Notes: a model not told the origin generated them from the letters alone. 64,000 nt of DNA from Bacteroidota bacterium (GCA_018266575.1 JAFEAE010000017.1:434001-498000); one strand, 5' to 3'. Shown: positions 45,091 through 54,121, numbered from the stretch's first letter. Program-made: numbers and translations.

Positions 45091-47472
45091 TCATTCACTC
45101 CTCAAACTATTCACGGGGTTTGCAACCGCAGCCTTGATCGCCTGGAAACTTACTGTTAGCAATGCAATCAACAATGCGGTAATTCCTGCCGCAACAAATA
45201 TCCACCAACTCACATTTGTGCGGTATGCAAAACCATGAAGCCATTTATTCATGAAATACCAGGCAAGCGGCCCTGCAATTACAAATGATATCAAAACAAG
45301 CCGCAAAAAATCCTTTGATAATAAATTCACGATGTTCGAAACACTTGCGCCCATCACTTTCCGTACACCGATTTCTTTGGTGCGTTGCATGGTGCTGTAG
45401 GAAGCAAGCCCTAACAACCCGAGGCATGAAATAAAAATAGCAAGCACTGCAAAATTCAAAAACAATCTTCCAAAACGGTCTTCACTGCGGTATTGCTTAT
45501 CAAAAAATTCATCCAAAAAATAATAACTGAACGGGCGATTCGGTATCATTGTTTTCCACGCATTCTCTATCGAAGCAATTGTGGATGGAAGATTTTTTGG
45601 CGACACATTTGCCGTGATAAGTGAGCAGCCGTTTGGTTCAATCCGTAAACTCAATGGTTTGATCACTTCCTGTAACGAACGGAAATGAAAATCTTTAACT
45701 ACACCAATGATCATTCCTTTTCTTCCCCACTGATCAAATTTTTTTCCGATGATCTGTTGGGGTGTTGTATAACCGAACATTTTCATTGCCGCTTCGTTCA
45801 CAATCATCGCCTGTGTAGTATCCGAACCAAAATCGCGTGAAAATGCCCTGCCGGCAATTATTTTCATTTTGTATTGAGGTATATAATCGTAATCAACAAA
45901 GTACAGGTCGAGGTTGGCGATCTGCATTTCCCCTTTTGTATTTTCAACCTGCGAGTATGCGCCAGGATTACCACCGCCCGGAACACTTCCCGACATCGAG
46001 GTCGACAATACACCAGGTAACGTAGAAACTTTTTGCATCAATGCTGTTTTCGAAGAATCGCCGTGTGTATCTAGAATAAGTTTTTGGTCTTTATTAAATC
46101 CAAGATCCTGGCTGCGCATAAAATTCATCTGGTTATAAACTACAATCGTTGCTATGATCAATGCTATTGAAATGGTGAATTGTGTTACAACCAACCCTTT
46201 GCGTAGCAGGATCCCTTTTACGCCTGTCGCAAACCTTCCTTTCAAAACAGTAACCGGCTGAAACGATGATAACACCAGCGCCGGATAAATTCCTGCCAAA
46301 ATTCCGATAGCTATTGACGTTAAGAAAAGCAGCAACAAATACGCAGGATGTGAAAAAATATTATGGCTGATAATTTTCCCGGACAATTGGTTGAACAATG
46401 GAAGTAATAGTGCAGAAAAAATTACGGATAAAATAAATGCGATCAGGCAAAGAATTATGCTTTCTCCTATAAATTGTCTCGCCAATTGAAATTTTCCTGC
46501 GCCTACCACTTTGCGAATGCCCACTTCTTTTGCACGCTCTGTTGATCTTGCAGTAGTAAGATTAACGAAGTTGAAGCAAGCAATTAATAAAATAAAAACA
46601 GCTACAATCGAAAATATATATACGTTGGTAATATTTCCTGTTTTGCTTCCATCACGTGTTGAACGCAGGTACACATCCCGTAATGGTTCAAGGAATAATG
46701 TCGGGTACATTTGAAATTTTTTCATTTCATCGCCATTGCGTTTTTCCAAAAACGCCGGAAGCTTTGCCTGTAGTGCTTTTGCACTTGTTCCGGGCTTTAA
46801 TAACAAATAAGTCCGGTTACCATAATTTCCCCACTGGTCATCTATTCCTTTATTAAAATCTTCTGTAAGCGTAGTCATCGATACAAGCATATCTGCTTTC
46901 ACAATTGAGTTCTCCGGCATATCTTCCATAATACCTGTAATGGTGGATGGAAAATTTCCATCTGTCAGCAATACAGTTTGCCCGATTGGATTTGTTTTAC
47001 CAAAATATTTTTTTGCTGCAGTTTCGGTAAGTACTATACTGAATTTATCTTTCAGTACTGTTGCCGGGTTTCCCTTTAATAATTTAAAACCGAAAACATG
47101 AAAGAATGCCGAGTCGGCAAAAAGTGTATTGTCTTCCTGGAATTTTATATCCCCTTTCCGGACAAGCAAACTTGCATTTGTATATCGGATCGCTGATTCA
47201 ATTTCCGGGAAATCATTTTTAATATGCGGTGCAATTGCCCATGATGGCCCGTCGGCATTTATTGTTTCGGTAGGTGTTTTCAGGTCACAGACAACGCGGT
47301 AAATCCTGTCTGCATTTGGGTGAAAAGAATCATAGCTCAATTCAAATTTCACATACATAAAAATGAGAAAGAAAGCTGTTAAACCAACTGTCAATCCCAT
47401 AATATTTATAAAAGAAAAAATCCTGTGACGCCATAAGTTGCGGAATGCAACTTTGAGATAGTTTTTTAGCAT
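45091..47472 (-). CDS. Permease 18 of the array, MacB/FtsX double-domain ABC permease
   Basis: 793 residues. Stalk RDVYLRSTRDGSKTGNITNV (265-284), with DVYLRS for DIHLHS. TM2 exit ACFNFVNLTTARSTERAKEVGIRK (EVGIRK 316-321). The second domain has AGRAFSRDFGSDTTQ (Ala for Asn). Second coupling motif MQRTKEIGVRK (EIGVRK ~700-705), then MGAS for LGAS. Tail NPVNSLRSE (Asn for Lys). TM1 is rich in Phe (LTAFFLIFMYVKFELSYD). A CTGA/CGAC tract ends at the stop. Upstream of the start are only 145 AT-rich bases. Confidence 0.95.
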   Translation of the reverse strand: MLKNYLKVAFRNLWRHRIFSFINIMGLTVGLTAFFLIFMYVKFELSYDSFHPNADRIYRVVCDLKTPTETINADGPSWAIAPHIKNDFPEIESAIRYTNASLLVRKGDIKFQEDNTLFADSAFFHVFGFKLLKGNPATVLKDKFSIVLTETAAKKYFGKTNPIGQTVLLTDGNFPSTITGIMEDMPENSIVKADMLVSMTTLTEDFNKGIDDQWGNYGNRTYLLLKPGTSAKALQAKLPAFLEKRNGDEMKKFQMYPTLFLEPLRDVYLRSTRDGSKTGNITNVYIFSIVAVFILLIACFNFVNLTTARSTERAKEVGIRKVVGAGKFQLARQFIGESIILCLIAFILSVIFSALLLPLFNQLSGKIISHNIFSHPAYLLLLFLTSIAIGILAGIYPALVLSSFQPVTVLKGRFATGVKGILLRKGLVVTQFTISIALIIATIVVYNQMNFMRSQDLGFNKDQKLILDTHGDSSKTALMQKVSTLPGVLSTSMSGSVPGGGNPGAYSQVENTKGEMQIANLDLYFVDYDYIPQYKMKIIAGRAFSRDFGSDTTQAMIVNEAAMKMFGYTTPQQIIGKKFDQWGRKGMIIGVVKDFHFRSLQEVIKPLSLRIEPNGCSLITANVSPKNLPSTIASIENAWKTMIPNRPFSYYFLDEFFDKQYRSEDRFGRLFLNFAVLAIFISCLGLLGLASYSTMQRTKEIGVRKVMGASVSNIVNLLSKDFLRLVLISFVIAGPLAWYFMNKWLHGFAYRTNVSWWIFVAAGITALLIALLTVSFQAIKAAVANPVNSLRSE

Positions 47473-47617
47473 GAAGTTGGTTTTGAAAAAATAATATTCA
47501 ATCTACGAAAAATTTCGTTAATCAAATATTAATATTCAGTTTTCTTAAAAAGTTCTGAGTAAATTTTTCAACACCATGAGGCATATTTCTTATTCACTGT
47601 TCAAAATGCGCCATCCA

Positions 47618-49987
47618 CTATTCTGTTCTCAATGATTTCACGGGGTTAGCAACGGCAGCTTTGATTGCCTGGAAACTCACGGTCAGTAATGCAATAAACA
47701 ATGCAGCTATTCCGGCTACGGCAAACACCCACCAACTGATGTCGGTGCGATAGGTATAATCCTGCAACCATTTTGAAACTGCCCACCATGCCAATGGTGC
47801 TGCAATTACAAATGCAATGAACACGAGTTGCAAAAATTCTTTTGATAATAATCCAAACACGCCGGATACACTTGCACCAAGCACTTTGCGGATGCCGATT
47901 TCTTTTGTGCGTTGTTCTGCAGTGAACATGGCAAGGCCAAGCAAACCGAGACAAGAAATGAATATGGCAAGAATTGCAAAAGATGTAGAAAGTTTGTCTA
48001 TCACCTGTTCACTCCTATACATCTTGTTGAAATTTTCATCGGCAAACTGATAGTTGAATGGAAATTTCGGGTTCAGTTCTTTGCCCAATTTTTCAAGGCC
48101 AGCCATTGCCTGTTTTGTTTTTGCTGTTTCAATCTTCACTAATATCGTTCCCCACTCTTCTTTATCCCTAAGGCGCAGTACTAATGGTTCAATTGCCACA
48201 CGCAAAGAAGCAAAATGAAAATCTTTTACTACGCCAACGATCGCTCCTTTCTTTCCCCAGAAAGTCAATCGCTTTCCGATCGGGTCTTTGTAACCGATCT
48301 TGCGCAATGCTGCTTCATTAATAATATAACCGACAGAATCAGTGCCATAGTCTTTTGAAAAGTCACGCCCCTGCACCATTTTCACATGCACCGTTTTTGC
48401 AAAATCATATCCCACAGATGCCTGTGAAAACATGGGGCGCACACTTGGGTCTTTTCCATCCCAGTCCACACCACCGGTGTTACTGCCGATCTCAGTTGGG
48501 CTTCCTGTCATTCGCGAAACTGCAGTTACTCCCGGAATATTTAAAGCTTCATCTTTAAACAGGTTGAAGTTCTGGCTCAGGTCGCCTTCGATCGGAATAT
48601 ATACAAGGTTCTCGCGATCGAGGCCGAGGTTAGTTGTTTGAATAAAGTGTACCTGTTTTGAGATCATGATCGTTCCGATGATCAGCATTACAGAAAGTAC
48701 AAATTGAAATACTACCAATCCCTTTCTGAAAAAAGTTGCACCAGAACTGAATTTCATAGAACCCTTCAACACACGGATGGGATTGAAAGATGACAGAAAT
48801 AATGCAGGATAGCTTCCCGAAACAATTCCGGTAAGAATAGTTAAGCCGAGAATTTCAACCCAGAATACCGGATTGAAAAACGGAAATGAAATTTGTTTGC
48901 TAGTTAGTGAATTGAACATCGGCAACATCAGTGATGCGATGATCAATGCAATGACCGTTGCAAAAAAAGATAATAATAATGCTTCGCCAATAAACTGGCG
49001 GATCAATACACCACGCATGGCGCCAACGACTTTCCGCACGCCTATTTCTTTTGCACGTTTTACTGAACGTGCCGTAGTAAGGTTCATAAAATTGATGCAG
49101 GCGATCACCATTATAAACACAGCAATAATGCTGAAGATCTTTACATACTCAATTCTTCCGCCGACAATCTCACCGTTTTTAAAATCGCTGTGCAGGTATT
49201 GCTGATTGAACAGTTGCATGCCAAGTTCAATGTGAAATGTTTTATCCTGCTCTTTATTATAATCGTCTAAAAATTTTCTTATCTTGTTTCTTACTGCATC
49301 TGGTTTTGCGTCAGCACGAAGCATGATGCTTGTTGCAGGCCCGTTATTTCCCCATTCTTTCGCCCAGGAATTTTCTTCGAGATATTGAAACCAGTTCAAT
49401 ACAAAATCCCCTTTGATGGAAGAGTTTTGCGGAATATCATTATATACTGCAGTTACTTTAAAATCTTTTTTGTTTTCGTAGCGTATCGTTTTTCCAAAAG
49501 CTTCTTCAGGGCTTCCGAAAAATTGTACCGCCATTTTTTTGGAGATCGCAATAGAACTGATGTCAGCTAATGCATTTTGTGCTTTTCCCTGCAGCAACGG
49601 GAAACTAAACATGCTGAAAAAATCTTCACTCGCAAAATTTCCATCTTCTTTTAATATTTTATCGCCAACCTGGAAAGTGTTTCGTTCGTCCAGATCAATA
49701 TCTGCAGCACGTTCTATTTCGGGAATTTTCCTTTTTAATTCTTCGGCCAATTTTCCGGGAGTATAATAACCTGCTTCAATTCTTCCATCGTAATACTGAC
49801 GTTCATAAATATTGTATAGCCGCAGTCCGTTTGCATGAAACGAATCCATGCTTTTTTCATCCTGCACCCATAACATAATAAGCAAGCTGCACGCAAGCCC
49901 CAATGCGAGTCCTGTAATATTAATAAAGGAGAACACTTTGTTTCTCCTCAAATTTCTCCAGGCTACAAGAAGATAATTTTTAAGCAT
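47618..49987 (-). CDS. Permease 19 of the array, MacB/FtsX double-domain ABC permease nearest the ATPase gene (W-LYSDF-like subclass)
   Basis: 789 residues, and the first permease after the ATPase in transcription order. TM1 ~20-42 exiting as MLWVQDEKSMDSF; first periplasmic domain ~45-260; stalk NQQYLHSDFKNGEIVGGRIE (261-280), close to the LYSDF-NG subclass; TM2 ~283-302; coupling motifs EIGVRK 314-319 and EQRTKEIGIRK (EIGIRK ~696-701); the second domain has QGRDFSKDYGTDSVG. Tail NPVKSLRTE (Thr for Ser). FtsX-family permeases with MacB periplasmic domains do not make a substrate channel in well-studied members; they couple ATP hydrolysis in the cytoplasm to movements in the periplasm (mechanotransmission). 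Two FtsX halves in one chain would replace the MacB homodimer, with two copies of the separate ATPase. Confidence 0.95.
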   Translation of the reverse strand: MLKNYLLVAWRNLRRNKVFSFINITGLALGLACSLLIMLWVQDEKSMDSFHANGLRLYNIYERQYYDGRIEAGYYTPGKLAEELKRKIPEIERAADIDLDERNTFQVGDKILKEDGNFASEDFFSMFSFPLLQGKAQNALADISSIAISKKMAVQFFGSPEEAFGKTIRYENKKDFKVTAVYNDIPQNSSIKGDFVLNWFQYLEENSWAKEWGNNGPATSIMLRADAKPDAVRNKIRKFLDDYNKEQDKTFHIELGMQLFNQQYLHSDFKNGEIVGGRIEYVKIFSIIAVFIMVIACINFMNLTTARSVKRAKEIGVRKVVGAMRGVLIRQFIGEALLLSFFATVIALIIASLMLPMFNSLTSKQISFPFFNPVFWVEILGLTILTGIVSGSYPALFLSSFNPIRVLKGSMKFSSGATFFRKGLVVFQFVLSVMLIIGTIMISKQVHFIQTTNLGLDRENLVYIPIEGDLSQNFNLFKDEALNIPGVTAVSRMTGSPTEIGSNTGGVDWDGKDPSVRPMFSQASVGYDFAKTVHVKMVQGRDFSKDYGTDSVGYIINEAALRKIGYKDPIGKRLTFWGKKGAIVGVVKDFHFASLRVAIEPLVLRLRDKEEWGTILVKIETAKTKQAMAGLEKLGKELNPKFPFNYQFADENFNKMYRSEQVIDKLSTSFAILAIFISCLGLLGLAMFTAEQRTKEIGIRKVLGASVSGVFGLLSKEFLQLVFIAFVIAAPLAWWAVSKWLQDYTYRTDISWWVFAVAGIAALFIALLTVSFQAIKAAVANPVKSLRTE

Positions 49988-50269
49988 CGAAGGAAATTTC
50001 TGATTTCTGATTTGAAGATTTCTGATTTCTGCAATTCAATCTCCCTCATCTCCTTTTACTTTTAAATTTTTACTTATTTAGTAATATATCCTGATTGACT
50101 GATTCACCTAATTGATCATTTTCCACAGATAGCCACTGAAATGTTTTTGAGAACTACAGGATCTTTCTGCGAAACTCTTATTTAACTCTGCGTTACTTTG
50201 GCTAAACTGAATTAGAATTATTAATTCTTAATTTCCATCTGCCAACCGAATATCGACAACCGGCGTCTG

Positions 50270-50947
50270 CTATATCAAAATATTCTGCGTAACCGTTTGT
50301 CCGTCGAGCATGCGTATGATGCGATGGCTGTAACGTGCATCATGCTCACTGTGCGTAACCATCACGATCGTGGTGCCTTGCTCATTCAATTCAGTAAGCA
50401 GTTGCATTACTTCATTACCGTTGCTGCTATCGAGGTTACCAGTAGGCTCATCGGCCAAAATTAATTTGGGATTGTTCACTACGGCACGGGCTACAGCAAC
50501 ACGCTGCTGTTGTCCACCGGAAAGTTGTTGCGGGTAGTGGTTGCGCCTGTGCATGATCTGCACTTTATCCAAAACAGCTTCTACTCTTTTTTTCCTGTCT
50601 GCAGATTTTACGCCTGTATAGATAAGCGGGAGTTCTACATTTTCAAAAACAGTTAACTCGTCGATGAGGTTGAAACTCTGGAAAACAAAACCGATATTGT
50701 GCTTGCGCAGGTCGGCACGTTTGCGCTCATTGAAATGCGCAACTTCAATATTGTTGAACATGAAGCTACCCGCATCAGGATCGTCCAGCAAACCGAGTAT
50801 ATTCAATAACGTTGATTTGCCACATCCTGAAGGGCCCATCACTGCTACAAATTCACCATCATTAACTTCCATGTTCAGTTTGTTGAGGGCGATTGTTTCT
50901 ACTTCTTCAGTCCTGTAGATTTTTTCGAGTTGACTGATCTTGATCAT
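50270..50947 (-). CDS. ABC transporter ATPase (MacB/LolD-type nucleotide-binding subunit)
   Basis: 225 residues, a complete stand-alone nucleotide-binding domain. Walker [10 protein letters not shown] 38-46, Q-loop Gln90, signature LSGGQQQR 142-149, Walker B LILADE 162-167, D-loop NLDSS, H-loop His199. The [17 protein letters not shown] and GLLDDPD segments are typical of the MacB/LolD/FtsE group that pairs with FtsX-type permeases. It is the only ATPase gene visible beside 19 permeases that all lack their own, so it is the likely shared motor. It lies 54 bp after a small exported-peptide gene and 282 bp before permease 19; a CTGA/CGAC-like tract sits against its stop. Confidence 0.97.
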   Translation of the reverse strand: MIKISQLEKIYRTEEVETIALNKLNMEVNDGEFVAVMGPSGCGKSTLLNILGLLDDPDAGSFMFNNIEVAHFNERKRADLRKHNIGFVFQSFNLIDELTVFENVELPLIYTGVKSADRKKRVEAVLDKVQIMHRRNHYPQQLSGGQQQRVAVARAVVNNPKLILADEPTGNLDSSNGNEVMQLLTELNEQGTTIVMVTHSEHDARYSHRIIRMLDGQTVTQNILI

Positions 50948-51001
50948 TGTATTTTGTATTTAGGTGAATAGTTGAAAAAAAGGAATATATGTTGATTTAA
51001 A

Positions 51002-51202
51002 TTATAGTAACAGCATGGTATGTATCGGCGACAATTTCAGGATATCATCATCAGACGCAAATGCATCCGTATGTGTTACGGTTTTTATGCTTTTATTGTT
51101 ACATGCTACATGCGGATTTTCACAACCTGAATATCCTTTCGATGATGCGAAAACACTCATTATCAAAACGAGTGTAAACATGAACAAGAATTTAATCCTC
51201 AT
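51002..51202 (-). CDS. Small exported peptide, function unknown
   Basis: 66 residues from the ATG at 51200-51202. Residues 1-25 look like a signal peptide (MRIKFLFMFTLVLIMSVFAS, then SKGYS); the mature part would be about 40 residues with two Cys (CENPHVAC) and a hydrophobic end (HTMLLL). It lies 25 bp after the fusion-protein gene and 54 bp before the ATPase gene, so it is probably co-transcribed with both. A longer reading from 51271 would overlap the fusion-protein gene and lacks the signal-peptide N-terminus. No family recognised. It could be a transport substrate, a periplasmic regulator of the complex, or a chance ORF; position and signal peptide favour a real gene. Confidence 0.55.
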   Translation of the reverse strand: MRIKFLFMFTLVLIMSVFASSKGYSGCENPHVACNNKSIKTVTHTDAFASDDDILKLSPIHTMLLL

Positions 51203-51227
51203 AAAAATACTTTTAGCATGATTGGTT

Positions 51228-52484
51228 TTATTTCTGCAACACCAGTTCCTGCATATTTCCATAATTCTCATAGCTGCTTGTAATTACTTTATCACCCGGG
51301 TTTAACCCCTGCAATACTTCAAAGTAATCGATACTCTGCCTGCCCAACTGGATGTCTACGCGGTACGCACGTTTGCCGTCTTCGCTTACTTTAAATATCC
51401 AGTTGCCACCTGTTTGCTGATAGAAGCCGCCCTTCGGAACAAGTATCGCAGTGGTTTCATCACTCAATGATAATACGATCTGTAATGTTTGCCCACGGCG
51501 GATTCCCTGGGGTGGTGCCCCAATAAATTCCATATCTACCTGGAATGTTCCACCTGTGTTTACTGCCGTAAATACTTTTTTGATCTTCAGTTTATATGTT
51601 TTCTCGGCAAACGTAAATTCGCCTGTTTGACCGATAAACACTCTTGAAAGATAATGTTCATCAACATTCACACGAACTTTGAAGCCACTCAATACATCAA
51701 CCTGCCCTAAACGTTGCCCTTGCGTTTTGTTCTCTCCTATTTCAGCATCTAATGCAGTAAGCTGTCCATCCACAGGTGCACGTACGATCAGGTCATCTAC
51801 TTTTTTCTTCATGATATCCAAAGCCTCTTGTGAACTTTGATAGGATTGTTTGTCCTGTTTTTCCTGTTGTGCCCGAGACACAGAGTCTTGTTCCAAAATT
51901 TGTTCTGTCAATTTTTTCTTATTCAACAGGTAATTATAATTGTTTTCAGCAGATTGATACTCCTGCAACCCGATCGCTTTCTGCGCATACAATTTTTTAT
52001 CGAGGTTATATACTCGTTCCGCCTCTTTAAAAAGGCTTTCCACATCAGCCATTTGGGTTTGTTTACTCACTGTATTCTGCATAGCATTAGTCCGGCTAAT
52101 TTGCATCTGCGTTAGTGTGTTATATACTGTGTTCTGCTGGCTCATCATTGTCATCAACAAATTGGTGTTTGACAAACGAAGGATGGGCTGCCCTGCTTTC
52201 ATAATGGTTCCATCTTCCACATATTTTTCTTCCACGCGTCCGCCTTCTGTTGCATCGAGATAAATGCTTGTCAATGGAAGCACAACACCGTTCACAGGGA
52301 TGTTATCTTTATAAGGGCCTTTTTTTACTTCACTGATGGTGATCCTGTCGAGCTCTACATTCAGTTTTGATTTGCCTGAAGTAAAATAAAAACTGGCAGC
52401 AATTAATAATACCAGGGCTGTAATTCCGCCGATCGTCAGCAGGCGTTTCGTTGACCATTTCTTTTTTTCTATAACTCTGTCCAC
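51228..52484 (-). CDS. Membrane fusion protein (HlyD/MacA-type periplasmic adaptor)
   Basis: 418 residues. The start is GTG (CAC at 52482-52484); no in-frame ATG lies upstream before a stop. One N-terminal TM anchor ~15-34 (LTIGGITALVLLIAASFYFT), then a lipoyl-type half (GRVEEKYVEDGTIMKAGQPI ~84-103), a long alpha-hairpin coiled coil rich in Gln and Lys (~105-235), the second lipoyl half (VRAPVDGQLTALDAEIGE), a beta-barrel and a membrane-proximal domain. MacA-type adaptors bridge an inner-membrane MacB-type permease to an outer-membrane duct; no TolC gene is visible here. First gene of the array operon, divergent from the regulator genes, with control block A 92-168 bp upstream. Confidence 0.95.
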   Translation of the reverse strand: MDRVIEKKKWSTKRLLTIGGITALVLLIAASFYFTSGKSKLNVELDRITISEVKKGPYKDNIPVNGVVLPLTSIYLDATEGGRVEEKYVEDGTIMKAGQPILRLSNTNLLMTMMSQQNTVYNTLTQMQISRTNAMQNTVSKQTQMADVESLFKEAERVYNLDKKLYAQKAIGLQEYQSAENNYNYLLNKKKLTEQILEQDSVSRAQQEKQDKQSYQSSQEALDIMKKKVDDLIVRAPVDGQLTALDAEIGENKTQGQRLGQVDVLSGFKVRVNVDEHYLSRVFIGQTGEFTFAEKTYKLKIKKVFTAVNTGGTFQVDMEFIGAPPQGIRRGQTLQIVLSLSDETTAILVPKGGFYQQTGGNWIFKVSEDGKRAYRVDIQLGRQSIDYFEVLQGLNPGDKVITSSYENYGNMQELVLQK

Positions 52485-52575
52485 TTTGAAATTTTTTAGT
52501 AGGTTGATGATTTCCCGGTTCAGCCAGGAAAATCTATCATCATGTATTCAATCACATGCCAGTTTGCCATTTGTG

Positions 52576-52652
52576 TGATTTACAATTTCTTAGTTAGCCC
52601 ATATATACGAAACAGTTCGTTTCCGATACATAAACTGTCCGCTTTTGATACA
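52576..52652 (-). promoter_or_regulatory. Control block A (tandem 16-mer operator/enhancer) upstream of the fusion-protein operon
   Basis: GTTCGTTTCCGATACA (52615-52630) and GTCCGCTTTTGATACA (52637-52652) start 22 bp apart. The 77-bp block aligns without gaps to 20640-20716 with 61 identical positions by hand count, including TGATTTACAAT (52576-52586) and TAGTTA (52591-52596). CACATGCC (52553-52560) on the gene side is also shared. In gene direction this reads TGGCATGTGATTGAAT, with a sigma54-like -24 half but no proper -12 GC, so the exact promoter is not resolved. The distance to the start codon suits an enhancer bound by an NtrC-family regulator, which is encoded next door. Confidence 0.7.
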
Positions 52653-52687
52653 CTCGATTTTTGCTGTCCGGAGCTAAAAAATTAATT

Positions 52688-52720
52688 GCCACAAGTTTAT
52701 ATTTAAGGTACACTTGTGGC
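52688..52720. promoter_or_regulatory. Perfect 8-bp inverted repeat upstream of the response regulator gene
   Basis: GCCACAAG (52688-52695) and CTTGTGGC (52713-52720) form a perfect dyad with a 17-bp spacer, 39 bp before the regulator ATG. TGGCGTAAATTGTTGCA (52717-52733) next to it resembles a sigma54 promoter but has one base too many between GG and GC. Possible operator for autoregulation; function unproven. Confidence 0.4.
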
Positions 52721-52759
52721 GTAAATTGTTGCATCAATCAAAAAGAATATTTTTTTACA

Positions 52760-54121
52760 ATGGTTCTAAAAAATTCTGCCGTATTGGTCATTGATGACGA
52801 CATAGATGTGCTGACTGCCGTGCGGCTTTTATTAAAAACGGAGGCGGCAGAAGTAGTGACGGAAAAAAACCCGGAGAATATCCGTTCGCTGCTATCAAAA
52901 AAACCGTTCGACCTGATTTTGCTGGATATGAATTTCAACAGTTCCATTAATACCGGCAATGAAGGTTTGTTCTGGCTGAAAAAAATAAAAGAGTTCGGAT
53001 CGGAAGCTTCGGTTATTATGATCACGGCTTATGGAGATATTGACCTCGCCGTTCGTTCCCTAAAAGAAGGCGCTGCAGATTTCGTTGTAAAACCCTGGCA
53101 TAATGAAAAACTGATCACCACAATAAAAGATACATTAAAGAAAAAAGAAGGAAGCAAAGCTGCCGTTAACCACGCCAGCAATGCCGATTCGATTGTTGGT
53201 AATGAATTGCTGGGGAACTCGCAGGTGATGCAGGATATTTTTTATAAGATAGAAAAAATTGCCCCTACTGACGCAAACATATTAATACTGGGAGAAAATG
53301 GCACCGGGAAAGATCTGATCGCAAAAGCAATTCATCAGCAATCACTGCGTTCCGATAAACCGTTTATAAAAGTAGACGTTGGTGCCCTTACTGAAAGTTT
53401 GTTTGAGAGCGAACTATTCGGCCATAAAAAAGGAGCGTTTACTGATGCCCGTGAGGACCGGGTCGGTTTGGTAGAAGCGGCAAGTGGCGGGACTTTATTT
53501 TTAGATGAGATCGGAAATATTTCTTTGCACCAGCAGGCAAAATTATTATCTGTATTGCAGAACAGGAAGATCACCAGGCTTGGTACGAACACCGCAATAC
53601 CGGTTGACATCCGCCTGATATGTGCTACCAACGTGCCTTTGAGCGAACTGGCAAATGAAAGCCGATTCCGCAAAGACCTGATCTATCGTATCAACACAGT
53701 AGAAATTACCGTGCCGCCATTACGCAAACGCGAAGAAGATATATTAATGCTCGCCACACATTTTGTAAATGTGTATGGCAAAAAATATATGAAGCCCGCA
53801 CATGCATTTGATGCAAAAGCACAGGAAAAACTAAAACAATACCATTATCCCGGGAATGTGCGTGAGTTGCAATATACCATTGAGCGTGCCGTGATCATGG
53901 CAGAAAATGATGTGTTGCAGGCGGGCGACCTGATTTTCTCCCCGATCGAATCAATTAAAGAAATACCGGAAGAACCGAAAGAATTAAAGTTAAGCACCAT
54001 AGAAAAAAATACTATTCTTAAAGTGATCGAAAAAAATAACGGAAACATCAGCAAGGCTGCGAAAGAACTTGGATTAACACGCACCGCTTTATACCGCCGT
54101 TTGAGCAAGTATGATATTTAA
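52760..54121 (+). CDS. Sigma54-dependent response regulator (NtrC family)
   Basis: 453 residues from the ATG at 52760. A longer in-frame reading from 52661 would add 33 residues without family similarity and would run through the control region. Receiver domain 5-125 with Asp12-Asp13, phospho-acceptor Asp56, Thr88 and Lys110. AAA+ domain ~145-375 with Walker A GENGTGKD 177-184, the sigma54-contact loop as GAFTDA 224-229 (GAFTGA in the classic form), and Walker B GGTLFLDE 242-249. Fis-type helix-turn-helix at the C-terminus (NISKAAKELGLTRTALYRRL). Its stop overlaps the kinase start by 11 bp, so the two are translationally coupled. Probable regulator of the divergent transporter operon through control blocks A and B. 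Confidence 0.96.
   Translation: MVLKNSAVLVIDDDIDVLTAVRLLLKTEAAEVVTEKNPENIRSLLSKKPFDLILLDMNFNSSINTGNEGLFWLKKIKEFGSEASVIMITAYGDIDLAVRSLKEGAADFVVKPWHNEKLITTIKDTLKKKEGSKAAVNHASNADSIVGNELLGNSQVMQDIFYKIEKIAPTDANILILGENGTGKDLIAKAIHQQSLRSDKPFIKVDVGALTESLFESELFGHKKGAFTDAREDRVGLVEAASGGTLFLDEIGNISLHQQAKLLSVLQNRKITRLGTNTAIPVDIRLICATNVPLSELANESRFRKDLIYRINTVEITVPPLRKREEDILMLATHFVNVYGKKYMKPAHAFDAKAQEKLKQYHYPGNVRELQYTIERAVIMAENDVLQAGDLIFSPIESIKEIPEEPKELKLSTIEKNTILKVIEKNNGNISKAAKELGLTRTALYRRLSKYDI

Noticed and set aside
2192..49987. Insertion sequence or prophage as the carrier of the array
   Set aside because: No transposase, integrase, tRNA or phage gene is visible in the window.
51015..51221. Plus-strand 68-codon ORF opposite the small exported peptide gene
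   Set aside because: Opposite strand to the operon, no signal peptide or domain; the minus-strand reading has the signal peptide and operon context.
52661..52759. Extension of the response regulator by 33 residues
   Set aside because: Receiver domains start close to the VLVIDDD strand; the extension runs through the dyad region and has no similarity to the family.
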